From Argyresthia goedartella (taxonomy: Eukaryota > Arthropoda > Insecta > Lepidoptera > Argyresthiidae): 64,000 nucleotides of DNA. Under the pieces are notes generated by a model. That model did no database searches. It was not told the origin of the DNA and saw only the letters and a program-made list of their open reading frames with translations. Of this stretch, positions 22,626 to 34,330 are shown piece after piece. The stretch is taken from the NCBI GenBank assembly GCA_949825045.1, contig OX463835.1:16571201-16635200 (forward strand), read 5' to 3'. Within the stretch, counting starts at the first letter, position 1; each line of letters opens with the position of its first letter. The position numbers and the translations under genes are program-made.

Positions 22626-23179
22626 CAGGGAGTTTATTTTTAAAGTTACACCCGTCGCGGGGAAGATATTGCTTGTAACTAAACATTTGTATTATTTTTC
22701 CCTTCCATGATTTTGATTCACAAAGTGCCGTGTCCAATTTGCCCGGAAATATCCGCAACCGCAGTCGGTCCACGAAGCGCGCGCCGACTGCCCGATATTG
22801 CGAGCGCGGCAGCAAGCGATAGAAGTAAGGCCACCATTTTATGATTTTTATGTATTTTTCGATGAAAAAACTTTTTTTTTACATTTATTTTTGCTTTAGT
22901 TTCATGCAAACAACCACAACAACCCTTGAGTCAGCGTAACTTTACAAAAAGATAAGTAATTTGTGTAGTATAAAATATCAATACGGTATTTGACAAGGTA
23001 GTGCAATAAACCTATAAATTTGTCTCAAGCTGAACCTATTTCAACAAAAACGTTCGCCGATATCAGAATTGTATTTTATAAACTCAATTTTGTGCTAAAA
23101 AGACAGCATTGGACTATAACGTCACATGCAACCCTAAAAAGTATTTCATAGAACTCGTGAACTAACGTTTTGAGAATTC
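22626..23179. other. Unique stretch with a GC-rich patch
   Basis: 22735-22815 is GC-rich ('cgaagcgcgcgccgactgcc'); no supported exon. The rest is AT-rich. Confidence 0.35.
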
Positions 23180-23790
23180 CTAAAAAGTGGCCAAGTGCGA
23201 GTCGGACTCGCCCATGAAGGGTTCCGTTGTAGCAAGTAATTATGTGAGTGGATGTTTGTGTTGTAACTCCGTTTTTCATAGTGTTTGTAATGACAAAGTT
23301 ATCTTTGCTGTTTTAAATAAATGTTTTATATCTTAAAAACTACTTATTTATTTCGTTTAAACATTTTTTTTTTGAAAATGTGTATTGAGATACACAGCAT
23401 ATATTATTTGTAGATTTTTCACTCTCTTACTTTAAAAGGTAGAGGGGGGGACACACATTTTTCCACTTTGGAAGGGTCTCTTTAAGGAGTTACTTTAAGA
23501 AAAAATGGTTTCAAGAACCCCAACGTCATTCTTAAAGACCTATCTATAGACAGCCCACACATATAGGTAAGTTTGATGAACAAAATAGTTTTTGGTTTCA
23601 GTTCCATGTATGGGGAGCCCCCTTTAATATGTTAATTTTTCAATTGTTTAATAAAAATCGTAAAGCGGTTTACAGAATACATATACATACTAAGTTTCAA
23701 CTGTGTAGTCTTAATAGTTCCTGCATAAAGTTGCTGTGACATACAGACGGATGGACGGACGGACGGACGGTATTGTATGAAACTTTGTGG
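23180..23790 (+). mobile_element. Repeat L, long variant
   Basis: Starts 'gtggccaagtgcgagtcgga', runs through 'gttgtaactccgtttttcat' and 'tatggggagccccctttaat', and ends with 'gacggacggacggacgg'. About 200 bp longer than the copies at 16001 and 21541; a distinct subfamily. Confidence 0.65.
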
Positions 23791-25701
23791 AAGTGAAAAG
23801 ATTGTATTCACAAAACTCAAAAGAGGAACATATTTCACTGCCCCGATGCCAGCGACAGCATTACTTTGAATTTCACTCACTGCCATACCCGTAGTCGTTT
23901 ATAATGATTCATTTAGGAGCACATATTTTGTAGGTTAATTAAAATTTACGAAGTCGCAACGGCTATATTAAGTTGGCAATAAGCATCCGGTACGCACCAA
24001 ACCTACGTATTTACATTGTTGGCACGCGCCACAGAAAATACTTTAACGCGCTACCGACACATTATTTCGGAAATAAAATCGTATTGCCTGTGAACCCAGA
24101 GAACACATCTCTTGTGACGACCGTGCGAATTACTTATTTTCTCTTTTTCAATACAACTGTCTCTCTTTTGTTTTAATTTATGCCAATTATCATTTAAAAA
24201 GTTAAGCAGAGTAAGCAAGGCAAAGTAATATTCTTTATTCGTAAAAATAACTTTTTGTTAGGAAAAATTAAATTTTTGTGAGACGATACAACCTAGTTGT
24301 GTTACATAGTTATTTTCCGTAGCTGTTGCAGAGGTACTTAGTAATAGATTTTATTTTAGTAAAATATTTGGAATCTCATCTTCATAGCTGCGACGATGGG
24401 CTCGCCCCCTGCCACGCAAAATTAAGAATGGTATAACAGGCCAAAAGTGGGCATAACTATGCCTCTGGTTCCCCGTTTGGTAGAAATCGTGACCTAAAGC
24501 TTTTTTTTTAAAGTAAATATAACATCCCATAAAAAAATCGACTTTTAACGTAACGCCTCAACTTAAAACAACAACGTAAGTCACTCAATTAAGTTACGTC
24601 AAAAATGTTAATATGCGTTAAGTTGTAACTTAAAATGTTAAAATACTAACTTTTTTCCGACCAAAACAACTTTCCCGCTCAAAATGTGATGAGATCATAG
24701 CACGCTTCAGAGAGATTTAAATTGGGTTGCTTATTATCTAACTGTTATAAAATATCTCGCATGCCGGGCGTATGCCAGGACCGTTGCGCACGCGCAGGAG
24801 GCTCGCCAGGAGCAAGTGGAGGTATTTAGTCTCTCTTTGCCCACCCCTCTTCCAGCAAAAGTTTTAATTATAAAAATCCTTCCTATTTTTTAACGCCCAA
24901 GGTATTTGATACAGCTGATTATACCAGATAGACGAACTAGTTTTTTGTTTGTAAACTGACATGATCGTCTTAGCAGTTATCAAGAAAATCAGGCATTAAT
25001 TAATAATTTGTAGATCATCAGTCAAGGTTATAAAGTCGGCAGTTCTTTGAATTTCATTTAAATTTTTGACAGCTGTCACCATCGCCGCCATTTTGTTTGC
25101 CTGTTTGATTTCAGTAATGTTTTTAATTGCTCCTTATCGGTTCGTAATTATCAAACTAAAAGACCTTGTCCGTAAAAATTGCAACGGCTAATAGCTGACC
25201 CGAATACCCGAAAACCAGTCTTTAATTCGGTAAGTAGTCGAACGACAAAAAACCTTATTACGAAAATATTACGCAACGGATATAATACCAAACAATGGAT
25301 GCTACAAAAAAACAGCTGACCACAGAAGATACAGTTCAAAAACCTCTAAAATCATCATTACAGAAAAGAACACTTTCGTTTTCCAATACGTTTCTTCAAC
25401 GCGCTTAGAGTATCACTGTGACCAAAAATCTTACTTAAGAAACTCAGAATTGCATTTCACCTTAACCTCTTTGCTCTCACTCGCGGGACTTTTTACTTTT
25501 TTGTTGTTTATTTTAAATTGTAGGCAAAGGTTGCGCGCTATGTGCCTCTCCAAGGCGGTTGCCAATCGCGGACTGACTCGGCCACTTTTGCCGCGCAAGC
25601 GATCACGGCAACGCTGCGTTCTGATTGGTCGGTTTTTGTATAAAGAAATGTTGGCGGAATGTGAAGAAAATGTATATTGTTTTCTGTTTTCCTTGCAATT
25701 T
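23791..25701. other. Long stretch without a recognised gene
   Basis: A SINE-2-type tail piece lies at 24380-24490 ('cgacgatgggctcgccccct'). GC-rich patches near 24770-24840 and 25525-25640 were checked for exon structure without success. Confidence 0.4.
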
Positions 25702-25975
25702 AGCGTTCCGTACCCGAAGCAGCCAAACGAGACCCTATCACTAAGCCTCCGCTGTTCGTCCGTCCGTCAGTTAGTCAATCAGCTAATGAACCATAATAGG
25801 TAGAGACTCGAACATTTGACACAATTTATGATATTTCTGTTGCCGCTACAGTAACAAATAATGCAAAACACGCAATTTAAATATTAATAAAAGCGACGTA
25901 TTTTACATTTTTTTATTCTTGCACGATGGTAGAGATCCCTTCGTGGGTGAGTCTGACTCGTACTTACCAATTTTT
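25702..25975 (-). mobile_element. Repeat L copy, minus strand
   Basis: From 'gcgttccgtacccgaagcag' through 'cgtccgtccgtcagttagtc' to 'cacgatggtagagatccctt' and 'gtctgactcgtacttacc'. Confidence 0.7.
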
Positions 25976-26089
25976 GTTGTTCAGTTGCTTCATTTGGCTT
26001 CCCCGAGATGTTACACATGGATTTTCCACCAAAAATCGAAATTTTATAATCATTTATAAAGACCTGACTGACCCGACACGCAAATGCAC

Positions 26090-26620
26090 GCACAAAAATG
26101 GTCATATGGGAGTCATACTCGCACACGACGGGTTCCGTACCATGGTAAGGAGAAAAAGCGCAAAAAAAAAAAAACATCATCACTTATATGGGACCCCTTT
26201 TTATTTTGCAACAAATATAATGACCACCAAAATATTTTTTTCCTACCCAAAATGGCTAAATGACCACCAAAAGTTGCAGAAAATATCAGGGCAAAATACT
26301 GCGGTAGCTTAGGTGAGGGGTAAAGGGGGTGAGCGAAGCAAAGCCCCTTTATTAAGTACACATACCATAAAAATAAGTTTAGTGATAATTTATCCAAACA
26401 CAATTTGATGGATATCCATCCATTTTGGCAGTCATTTCGAATTTATTGGTAGTAAATTTTCGAATTTTTTGGTAATCGTTTAAACTTAAGCCTTTTTATT
26501 TACTTAAATAAGTGTTACTCATTATAGGTTGCTGCAGCGGCAACATATATTTAATAAGATACAGCCCGCAGATGGACAGACAGACAGACGGACGGCGGAG
26601 GCACCCCTCGGGTACGGAAC
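26090..26620 (+). mobile_element. Repeat L split by a family-3 element
   Basis: 'gggagtcatactcgcacacg' and 'gggttccgtaccatggta' form the left part; 'gttgctgcagcggcaacata', 'gacagacagacggacgg' and 'ctcgggtacggaac' form the right. A family-3 element fills 26213-26480. Confidence 0.7.
26213..26480 (+). mobile_element. Family-3 TIR element
   Basis: 'atgaccaccaaaatattttt' to 'cgaattttttggtaat'. The shared core is present in plus orientation (26288-26350), cut after 'agccccctttatt'. Confidence 0.7.
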
Positions 26621-26724
26621 AATTACAATGTTCAAGATTACTTAAGACGCCGGCGGACAGGCAATCAAGTGCAATAAGAAGCGAACGCGAATGTTCTTTC
26701 GCCATATCGCTATCTCATATTTAA

Positions 26725-27435
26725 GTTACAGCTAAAGCTAGGTGTGAAGCTAAACTTAAGTTTAGCCGGCTAGTCTTATTTCGAGCCTCGGCTAACGTCC
26801 GAAGTCATGTTCGTTTGTGATAACGGATGTCATCATTAATCGGCTAGACTGCACATTAGCCGATGCGTTACGGTTAATGTTGGACATTAGTTAGCTAATG
26901 TTGAAAACGAGGTATACGTGCGACTGCGGGGAGCGGGGCGGGGTAATTTTATTCTGATGAGAAAGCTATTGCTAATATCAGGGCAAAACACTGCGGTAGC
27001 TTAAGTGAAGGGTAAACGGGGTGAGCGAAGTGAAGCCCCCTTTATCCTTCGTGTTAGGTTGAACATGTAAGAACAACAAAAAATACTTATACTCATCTTA
27101 TTATAGTTTTTGTTGTTCAAACATCCTTCACCTAAGCTACCGCAGTGTTTACGGCTACCGAATCATTATCATCACTTATTCCAGATTAAGACGGTAATTT
27201 TTCAACATTAGCCTAGGTATACTGAAATAAACTTAAGTTTAGTCGGCTAATGTCAACCATGTTTTCTAACCCATCTTAAGCCTCAATAGCGTCAAGGCTA
27301 AACTGCAGTTTAGCCGACTAATGTTGAAATCATTTATCGTAATGAACATTATTTCGGACATTAGCCGAGGCTCGAAATTAATCTTAAAACTAGCCGGCTA
27401 AACTTAAGTTTAGTTTGACACCTAGCTTTAGCCGT

Positions 27436-27438
<3 letters not shown>
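26725..27438. mobile_element. Family-4 TIR element (gttacRgctaaagctaggtg ends)
   Basis: Ends 'gttacagctaaagctaggtg' and, reversed, 'gttacggctaaagctaggtg', followed by mirrored blocks of 'ctaaacttaagtttag' and 'agccggcta'. The centre holds the shared core in plus orientation (26975-27100) and a partial reversed core (27105-27152). It adjoins an (AT)n run. Confidence 0.75.

Positions 27439-27468
<30 letters not shown>
27437..27468. repeat. (AT)n microsatellite
   Basis: About 15 AT units in copy A; only a few at the equivalent place in copy B (33487-33500). Confidence 0.9.
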
Positions 27469-27470
<2 letters not shown>

Positions 27471-27504
27471 ACATATTTCAAAATTGCGGTCATACATTTT
27501 TTTT

Positions 27505-27660
27505 GTTACATATAGAGGCAGGCCTAAACGGAGATGGCGGGACGACCTCGACAAGGATTTGCCGGGGTGGCCGGAGGTGGCACAGACCAGGGAAGTGTGG
27601 ACAAAAGAGGGGGAGGCCTTTGCCCAGCAGTGGGACATCTTAATGGCTAAATAAAAAAAA
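27505..27660 (+). pseudogene. RTE-type LINE C-terminus, copy A
   Basis: Plus strand reads RPKRRWRDDLDKDLPGWPEV, AQTREVWTKEGEAFAQQWDI, then LMAK and a stop, followed by an A-rich tail. This is the extreme C-terminus typical of RTE-like LINE proteins in Lepidoptera. Only the 3' end was inserted. Confidence 0.75.
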
Positions 27661-27784
27661 TAAAAAAAACATTATGTTATTTATGGTAATCGATAGTCCT
27701 AACTAAGGCAATCTTAAGTCCTCAGAACACTTTTTGTTGCAAAAGTTATAATTTGTGAGAAAAAATTATTTACTAAAACTGCAG

Positions 27785-28115
27785 TGATAGTTCCAATTGC
27801 AATTCCAATTCCAAATGTCTTTATTACTGTAGAAAATATCTACATTTTATTTCATGTAAATACATATACTTCGCAATCGTCATTTTTTGCCACTTCTCTA
27901 CATTGGATCACTGTGGGAGAAGCAGAGCGTAGAAACTACCACAGATTGATCTCTTATATAAATTGCTTGTGCTTAACTAATATAGATATTACAATATAAA
28001 TTACTATAATTAATTAGCAGGAATACATAATTACAAAATTATTAATTTTTAGATTTAGCCCCGAACTAGGATTCCCTGTATCTTGGGTACTAGACAAAGA
28101 TGCACATACTTATTT
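27785..28115 (+). mobile_element. Repeat T joined to a SINE-1-type tail, copy A
   Basis: 'aaatgtctttattactgtag' to 'agccccgaactaggattccc' and 'gtatcttgggtactagacaa'. Read on the minus strand this may be the long tail of SINE-1, as at 41712-42140, where the tRNA-like head is still attached. Confidence 0.6.
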
Positions 28116-28901
28116 ATTTTATTTTTTATTTTATTTTATTAGGTCTATTAGTCTTATTGTCCCATAGTGGGAGAAGAAGGGCGTAGAAACTCCCACAGAT
28201 AGATTTTTAGATCTCTTTTAAAAATTGATAAAGTTGAATTTATTTAATAATTATCAATTAATGAAGCAAACGCATTATTACTTCTTCTTTCTAGTCGTTC
28301 CTCATGGCGGAGGATTGACACATATACATATTATTAATATAGGATATTATTAATAAATTATGTCTATGTCAGACATAATTTATTAATAATATCCTTTACA
28401 TCTGATTGTAACTGTCATGGTTGTTGGTACGGTACTTGACCAAGGTAGCGAGTTTGGCTTTGACTTAGGCGTCCACACACGCTCCAAATGTAACAATAAG
28501 TAGTAAAATGGCACAGATATACCGGTTTTAAAAACATTCGTACCAGAGCATTCCGGAATGCTCGCGGGCATTTGATGGTAGTTGCATCGAGATTCGACGA
28601 GATCGAGATGCTCGACACAACTACTTTCATTTCTAATATCCTTTAAAGTTTTTACTTTTGACCTTAACTGTATACTTCCGGCAAAATTTTGAGTAAACCA
28701 CAGTGTTTTCTTCACTCAATTGCAAGCCAAGCTCCTGTTTTAAGTGTTCACAAAATCTTTAATTTTAACTAACGCTTCATATCGTAAGCAGTATGTTACA
28801 GTTTACAATTTATCGATAATTTGTAAACTAACGAGAGGAATAACGTTAGATTCTAAACTTACGGTTTTGGCAATCTTACGGTGACTTAGACATATCCTGA
28901 T

Positions 28902-29573
28902 GTGGTATCTGACGATGGCACGATCGGGGGTAGTCCGGAGGTGGTTGTGGAGGATTTGGGAAGGCTTAGTCAGGGGTTCGGCGACTTAGGACTTAATCTG
29001 AATACTCATAAGTGTGAGGTGTATTCTTGTTCTGGGCAATTTACGCAGGAGTCGTGCGCCGATATAAACTCGGTTGTACCGGGAAGTGTCCATGTGAGCA
29101 TGGTGGATTACACACTTCTGGGAGCCCTGATTTTCCCGGAGGGAATCCCTGGAGTTATTCAGTCAAAGATTGATTTCCTCACGACATCCAAACAACATCT
29201 GAAGCAACTCCCCGCACACGTTGCCTTAACAGTTTTGAAAAGTTGACTGTCTTTGCCTAGACTAATTTATTCAATTCGGACTGCTCCGGGTTGGTTGCAT
29301 AGGCAGGCAACTTTAAGTTATGATGCAGTTTTAAAGGATTTACTGGAGTGCATCAACAATGTTGGAATGTCCTCGTCTCAGTGGATGCAGGCTGCGCTGC
29401 CAGTCCGGCATGGGGGTTTAGGAGTGCGGCGCTTACAGGACACTCAGCTTCCAGCCTTTTTGACTTCTCCGTATGGTGTTGTGGATCTCGTCACTCATAT
29501 CTTGGGTAGTCATGATGATGGGTTTCGACTGGGGTATGGGGGCGCAGCCTGCGCCCCCATACCCCAGTTATAA
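28902..29573 (+). pseudogene. Reverse transcriptase fragment of the copy-A LINE
   Basis: Begins at a degenerate YxDD box (VSDDGTIGG), then DLGRLSQGFGDLGLNLNTHK and CEVYSCSG, i.e. the palm after motif C. One in-frame TGA at 29244-29246 splits it; the same frame continues with LPRLIYSIRTAPGW, SSSQWMQAALPVRHGGLGVR and LQDTQLPAFL, the thumb and C-terminal part of this LINE type. The clade is not certain. Confidence 0.7.
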
Positions 29574-29621
29574 ATAGTTATAAATAGTTTACCTGCGCCC
29601 CGCAAGGTAAACTATTTATAA
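29528..29621. repeat. Two consecutive perfect hairpins
   Basis: Hairpin 1: arms 29528-29547 and 29549-29568 (20 bp, one-base centre, GC-rich). Hairpin 2: arms 29578-29594 and 29605-29621 (17 bp, loop of 10). Both interrupt the LINE reading frame. Confidence 0.9.
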
Positions 29622-30173
29622 GTGAGTTAGGGACAAAGGTTTCGACTACCGCTCTGGGGCATTTCTTATGCAGAGGATATCACTGGCTGTTCAGCGCGGA
29701 AATGCTGCCAGCGTTATTGGAACCTTTAGCACGGAAATGTCACGACGCGGTTTGTTCGGTTAATTTTAAGTTACGACATTTTAGAATTTCTGATTGATAT
29801 TTAAATACATTCTGACGAAGCGTGTGTGGATAGTATTTTGATTGTATTTTTTTTTATTTATTAATTGTAAAGAAAATAAATTAATTTTAATTCATATCCT
29901 GATAGTGCATTCTTACTTCTTTACTTAGACAGTTTATTTTATTTATCTCTTTCAGCAAGTCTTAAAATTAAAACGACAGATTAATTCAATTTATAGTTTA
30001 TTATTTTCTATTGAAGGGCTTTACAAATAAGGCACATATATAGGTAACTTTCATACATTACTACATACTATGGCAATAAGGCATTTTGTAAGTCCTTAAC
30101 TCACTTTTGTATAAAATAAACTTATAAAAAAGAATAATTGCTAAAAATATATTTATATAGGAAATAAAGGTAC

Positions 30174-30523
30174 CAGGGATCTCACGAATGTCATTTTTTG
30201 CAGCATTCTAAAACACTTAAATCATATTTTGAATACTTACTATAAAATAAGCAAAATAATTAAAACAATAAACCAGCGTTATGCACAGTAATTATATTAT
30301 TATACACTTATTTAAAAATCAAAATTCAAAAAAGCTTATCATATTTCAGAAAAAGTAAGTATTTCGCGCTGCCGTCGCCGCGAATACGCTTCGATCTGCA
30401 CACATTCGCATTCGGAAAACATTCGCTTCGTTTCATACGAATGCGAATTTCGACGCGAATGTTCAAAATGATACGAAAGATTCGCATAAGCGAATGCGAA
30501 TACGAATATTCGCGACATCCCTG
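30174..30523. mobile_element. hAT-like MITE, copy A
   Basis: Ends CAGGGATCTCACGAAT and, reversed, CAGGGATGTCGCGAAT. The inner part is rich in 'gcgaatgcgaa' motifs. The left flank aaaggtac (30166-30173) matches ataggtac at the right flank of copy B (35635-35642), giving an 8-bp target duplication as expected for hAT. Confidence 0.7.
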
Positions 30524-31957
30524 GTAGACACCCCTAATTGTCCCATGACAATTAGGGATACCTATTTTAGATATATATATAAGAGATAAGGGTCAGTGTA
30601 CACTTAAACTTAATGAGCTATAAATGTTTGTATTGCGTTAAAAGTATGCAACTCATGTTCAAATATTCAATCATCTACAAAACGTTAATGACATGTTTAA
30701 AAACAAAAATATATCGAATTTAGCGTATGTTTGGGCCGAATGAATACAGAAAAGGTAACCTTTTACTTCTAATATTTGAAGGTAAATGATCATTGAATAC
30801 CATAGAATTCAATTTTCATTTGTTTACTCAATTATCGGCATTTCATTCTATATCCCTTTTGTAGATATGAGCGAACACCAAAGATGAAGCTTTTCCTTTC
30901 AATGGCAGGTGATATGACTTTTTCTTCATTCGGCCCTGTTTTTTTTATTTAAAGACTGCTAGAAGTTTATTAATTATTGTTAACAATCACTATATGATTT
31001 CAATAATTTAAGTTAAGTTTATCCCTGATTCACTAACTGAGCGAGCCGTGGCTCAGTTAGTACTTTAGTAGCCGGTAGCTCAATTCTCTATCTCTGCCAT
31101 CAATCTTAATCGCATTTAACTTGACAATTTGAAGGAAGGTAGACACCTTCAGAGCACATTTTTATTGCGATTGCGACTGTTTTTGAATAATTTAAATCAA
31201 ATAAATCGCTAGTTTGACAGTTCTCATTTCAAAATTGCCATCAAATTTTGAGTCGCAATACCTGTCAGAGATAAAGAATCTGGCTAGCGATTATTTTATT
31301 TTATTATTTATTTCATTTATAACTTTATTATTTTTACAATTTTACAATTGTGTAACTACTTGTTTTATTCCTTATCGCGTCGTCAACATCATATAACCCC
31401 TGGGAAATATCATCATTATTTTTTTAAACAAAAAAATACTAAATTGGGGAAAGTTATTGTACAGCTGTGTCAAATACTGCATTATCAAACAGCCTACAGT
31501 TAGCTATATTATTATCATAGATAATTCTCGCCTTTTCCATCAATCTCCAGATTTGGAATTGAAACCAAAACTTATGGAATAATAATGAATATTCAATACC
31601 AGTTTTTTTTAAGTATTGAACTGTCTTCGACTATACTAGCTCTGTATGCGGTGAGCTTTTAGTGTGGTGTTTTGCTTAACGAAGGTGTGATGTATAATTT
31701 TAACTGTCAAACTGCCATGCAATACTTTTATGACATGTTCAAAATGCTATAGGGTGTGATTGATACAAATGTAAGTTAATATTTAGGGAGTTGAAAATGA
31801 TTCTGGATAAATCCACTAATAATAATCCAGCCCGTTGGGTTAATAGACGGGGGTTTTCAATTATCCGGTCCGCCACATTCGGCAAACACTGGAACAGAAG
31901 CTAAATAGATTTATACTATTTATAAGTAAATCTTAGTCTATAAATATCAAATGTACA
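30524..31957. other. Non-repetitive part of copy A
   Basis: Present again at 35643-37146 and 37695-39198. Contains no splice-supported exon. An inverted 'gagccgtggctcagttag' sits near 31044. Confidence 0.5.
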
Positions 31958-32189
31958 TGTCGCAGTTGGTTGGTTAAATCAGACACTTAACTAACACCCT
32001 AGACTAGACCCTTAATTAAAGACCGACGTTTAAACAAATCACTAGCATTTTGATTTAAATAAAGCTCCGTCGAAAACATGTCAATCGTTTAACAATCTGT
32101 CTTACCGAAAGCCGGCGGGTTGGTTTAATAATGTAAAACAAGATGGCGCCACGACATCAGCTGATAACTTTCAGAGTCTATCTTTTCAC
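31958..32189 (+). mobile_element. Family-1 TIR element, left half (copy A)
   Basis: Starts TGTCGCAG after TACA (31954-31957); cut by the A/B duplication junction at 32189/32190. Confidence 0.75.
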
Positions 32190-32449
32190 AAGCCTTTTTA
32201 TTTACTTAAATAAGTGTTACTCATTATAGGTTGTTGCAGCGGCAACATATATTTAATAAGATATAGCCCGCAGATGGACAGACAGACAGACGGACGGCGG
32301 AGGCTTAGCAACAGGGTCCCTGTTGGCACCCCTCGGGTACGGAACAATTACAATGTTCAAGATTACTTAAGAAGCCGGCGGACAGGCAATCAAGTGCAAT
32401 AAGAAGCGAACGCCAATGTTCTTTCGACATATCGCTATCTCATATATAT

Positions 32450-33487
32450 GTTACAGCTAAAGCTAGGTGTGAAGCTAAACTTAAGTTTAGCCGGCTAGTC
32501 TTATTTCAAACCTCGGCTAACGTCCGAAGTCATGTTCGTTTGTGATAACGGATGTCATCATTAATCGGCTAGACTGCACATTAGCCGATGCGTTACGGTT
32601 AATGTTGGACATTAGTTAGCTAATATTGAAAACGAAGTATTCTTGCGACTGCGGGGAGCGGCGCGAGGTAATTTTATTCTGATGAGAAAGCTATTGCTAA
32701 TATCAGAGCAAAACACTGCGGTAGCTTAAGTGAAGGCTAAACGGGGTGAGCGAAGTGAAGCCCCCTTTATCCTTCGTGTTAGGTTGAACATGTAAGAACA
32801 ACAAAAAATACTTTTACTCATCTTATTATAGTTTTTGTTGTTCAAACATCCTTCATTTATATAGATTTATTTTGTACCTTTAATTAACCTGTTACCTACG
32901 ATAAAGTCTGAATATTCATGTCTAACTATGTTTCTCTTTTAAAATGTTTTTCCTTCTGCCTGTGTTTATAAATGTTTACGCAAAAGTGCACATTGTTGTG
33001 CGTGTTGTCACCCGTCGGTCACAACGGAAGACCAGCGCTGATTGTTCGCATTCAGCATATGCTGAGTTGAAGCCGGCTTGTGACAGGAAATATTCTTATG
33101 TACCTAGTTGTTCAATATTGACTCCTATTTTTGTTTCCTGTTACAAATAAACTTCTTTCTTTCTTTCTTTCTTTCTTCACCTAAGCTACCGCAGTGTTTA
33201 CGGCTACCGAATCATTATCATCACTTATTCCAGATTAAGACGGTAATTTTTCAACATTAGCCTAGGTATACTGAAATAAACTTAAGTTTAGTCGGCTAAT
33301 TTCAACCATGTTTTCTAACCCATCTTAAGCCTCAATAGCGTCAAGGCTAAACTGCAGTTTAGCCGACTAATGTTGAAATCATTTATCGTAATGTACATTA
33401 TTTCGGACATTAGCCGAGGATCGAAATTAATCTTAAGACTAGCCGGCTAAACTTAGGTTTAGTTTCACACCTAGCTTTAGCCGTAAC
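32450..33487. mobile_element. Family-4 TIR element, copy B, with insertion
   Basis: As 26725-27438 but split by the LINE-tail insertion at 32856-33176. The core is at 32701-32815. Confidence 0.75.
32856..33176 (+). mobile_element. LINE 3'-end insertion with (CTTT)n tail, copy B only
   Basis: About 320 bp inserted after 'aaacatccttca', with that flank's last bases (cttca) repeated after the tail. It contains 'gtcacccgtcggtcacaacg', 'gcattcagcatatgctgagt' and 'gttacaaataaacttc', followed by about four CTTT units. Resembles a lepidopteran non-LTR 3' UTR; no coding part. Confidence 0.7.
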
Positions 33488-33537
33488 ATATATATATAGG
33501 GTCATATTTCAAAATTGCGGACATACATTTTTTTTGT

Positions 33538-33690
33538 TACATATAGAGGCAGGCCTAAACGGTGATGGCGGGACTACCTCGACAAGTTTTTGCCGGGGTG
33601 GCCGGAGGTGGCACAGACCAGGGAAGTGTAGATTAAAGAGGGAGAGGCCTTTGAACAGCAGTGGGACACCTTAAAGGCTAAATAAAAAAA
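33538..33690 (+). pseudogene. RTE-type LINE C-terminus, copy B
   Basis: Counterpart of 27505-27660 with substitutions that change several residues (DDLD region to DYLD, AQQWD region to EQQWD). Confidence 0.7.
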
Positions 33691-33994
33691 AAAACATTAT
33701 GTTATTTATGGTAATCGATAGTCCTAACTAAGGCAATCATATGTCCTCAGAGCACTTTTTGTTGCAAAAGTTATAATTTGTGAGAAAAATTTATTTACTA
33801 ACAATAATGTATGGAGCGATATCTAATTTGCTCTGTAAGTACCTAGCCTTAAAAGTAATTAAGCTGTTTTTAATCTACGGGTGTTTATATATAAATATAT
33901 ATAATATATATATTAACATGGCCCCAGACTTCCCGATTTTCTGGGTAAATGAAGCTTAATTTAGATACTTTTAGCGATATAACCGACTTCAGTG

Positions 33995-34330
33995 ATAGTT
34001 CCAATTCCAATTCCAATTCCAAATGTCTTTATTACTGTAGAAAATATCTACATTTCATTTCATGTAAATATCTACATTTCATTTCATATACTTCGCAATC
34101 GTCATTTTTTACCACTTCTCTACATTGGATCACTGTGGGAGAAGCAGAGCGTAGAAACTACCACAGATTGATCTCTTATATAAATTGCTTGTGCTTAACT
34201 AATATAGATATTACAATATAAATTACTATAATTAATAAGCAGGGATACATAATTACAAAATATATTAATTTTTAGATTTAGCCCCGAACTAGGATTCCCT
34301 GTATCTTGGGTACTAGACAAAGATGCACAT
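33995..34330 (+). mobile_element. Repeat T joined to SINE-1-type tail, copy B
   Basis: Counterpart of 27785-28115, with 'aaatatctacatttcatttc' present twice. Confidence 0.6.

Larger units (their letters stand above)
28902..29892 (+). mobile_element. 5'-truncated LINE insertion present only in copy A
   Basis: A 991-bp insertion between 11-bp direct repeats CATATCCTGAT (28891-28901, 29893-29903). The equivalent place in copy B (about 35110) shows one uninterrupted site. The 3' end is A/T-rich. Starts within the catalytic box of the reverse transcriptase. Confidence 0.85.
26488..32189. repeat. Segmental duplication, copy A
   Basis: Starts at 'aagcctttttatttacttaa' inside repeat L and ends inside a family-1 element at 'gtctatcttttcac', where copy B begins with the same start. 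Copies A and B align along their length with scattered substitutions. Presence/absence differences include a LINE (28902-29892, A only), a LINE tail (32856-33176, B only) and a deletion through the hAT element (B). Confidence 0.9.

Noticed and set aside
24770..24840. Possible exon ending at GAG|GTATTT
   Set aside because: No convincing acceptor upstream and no recognisable protein.
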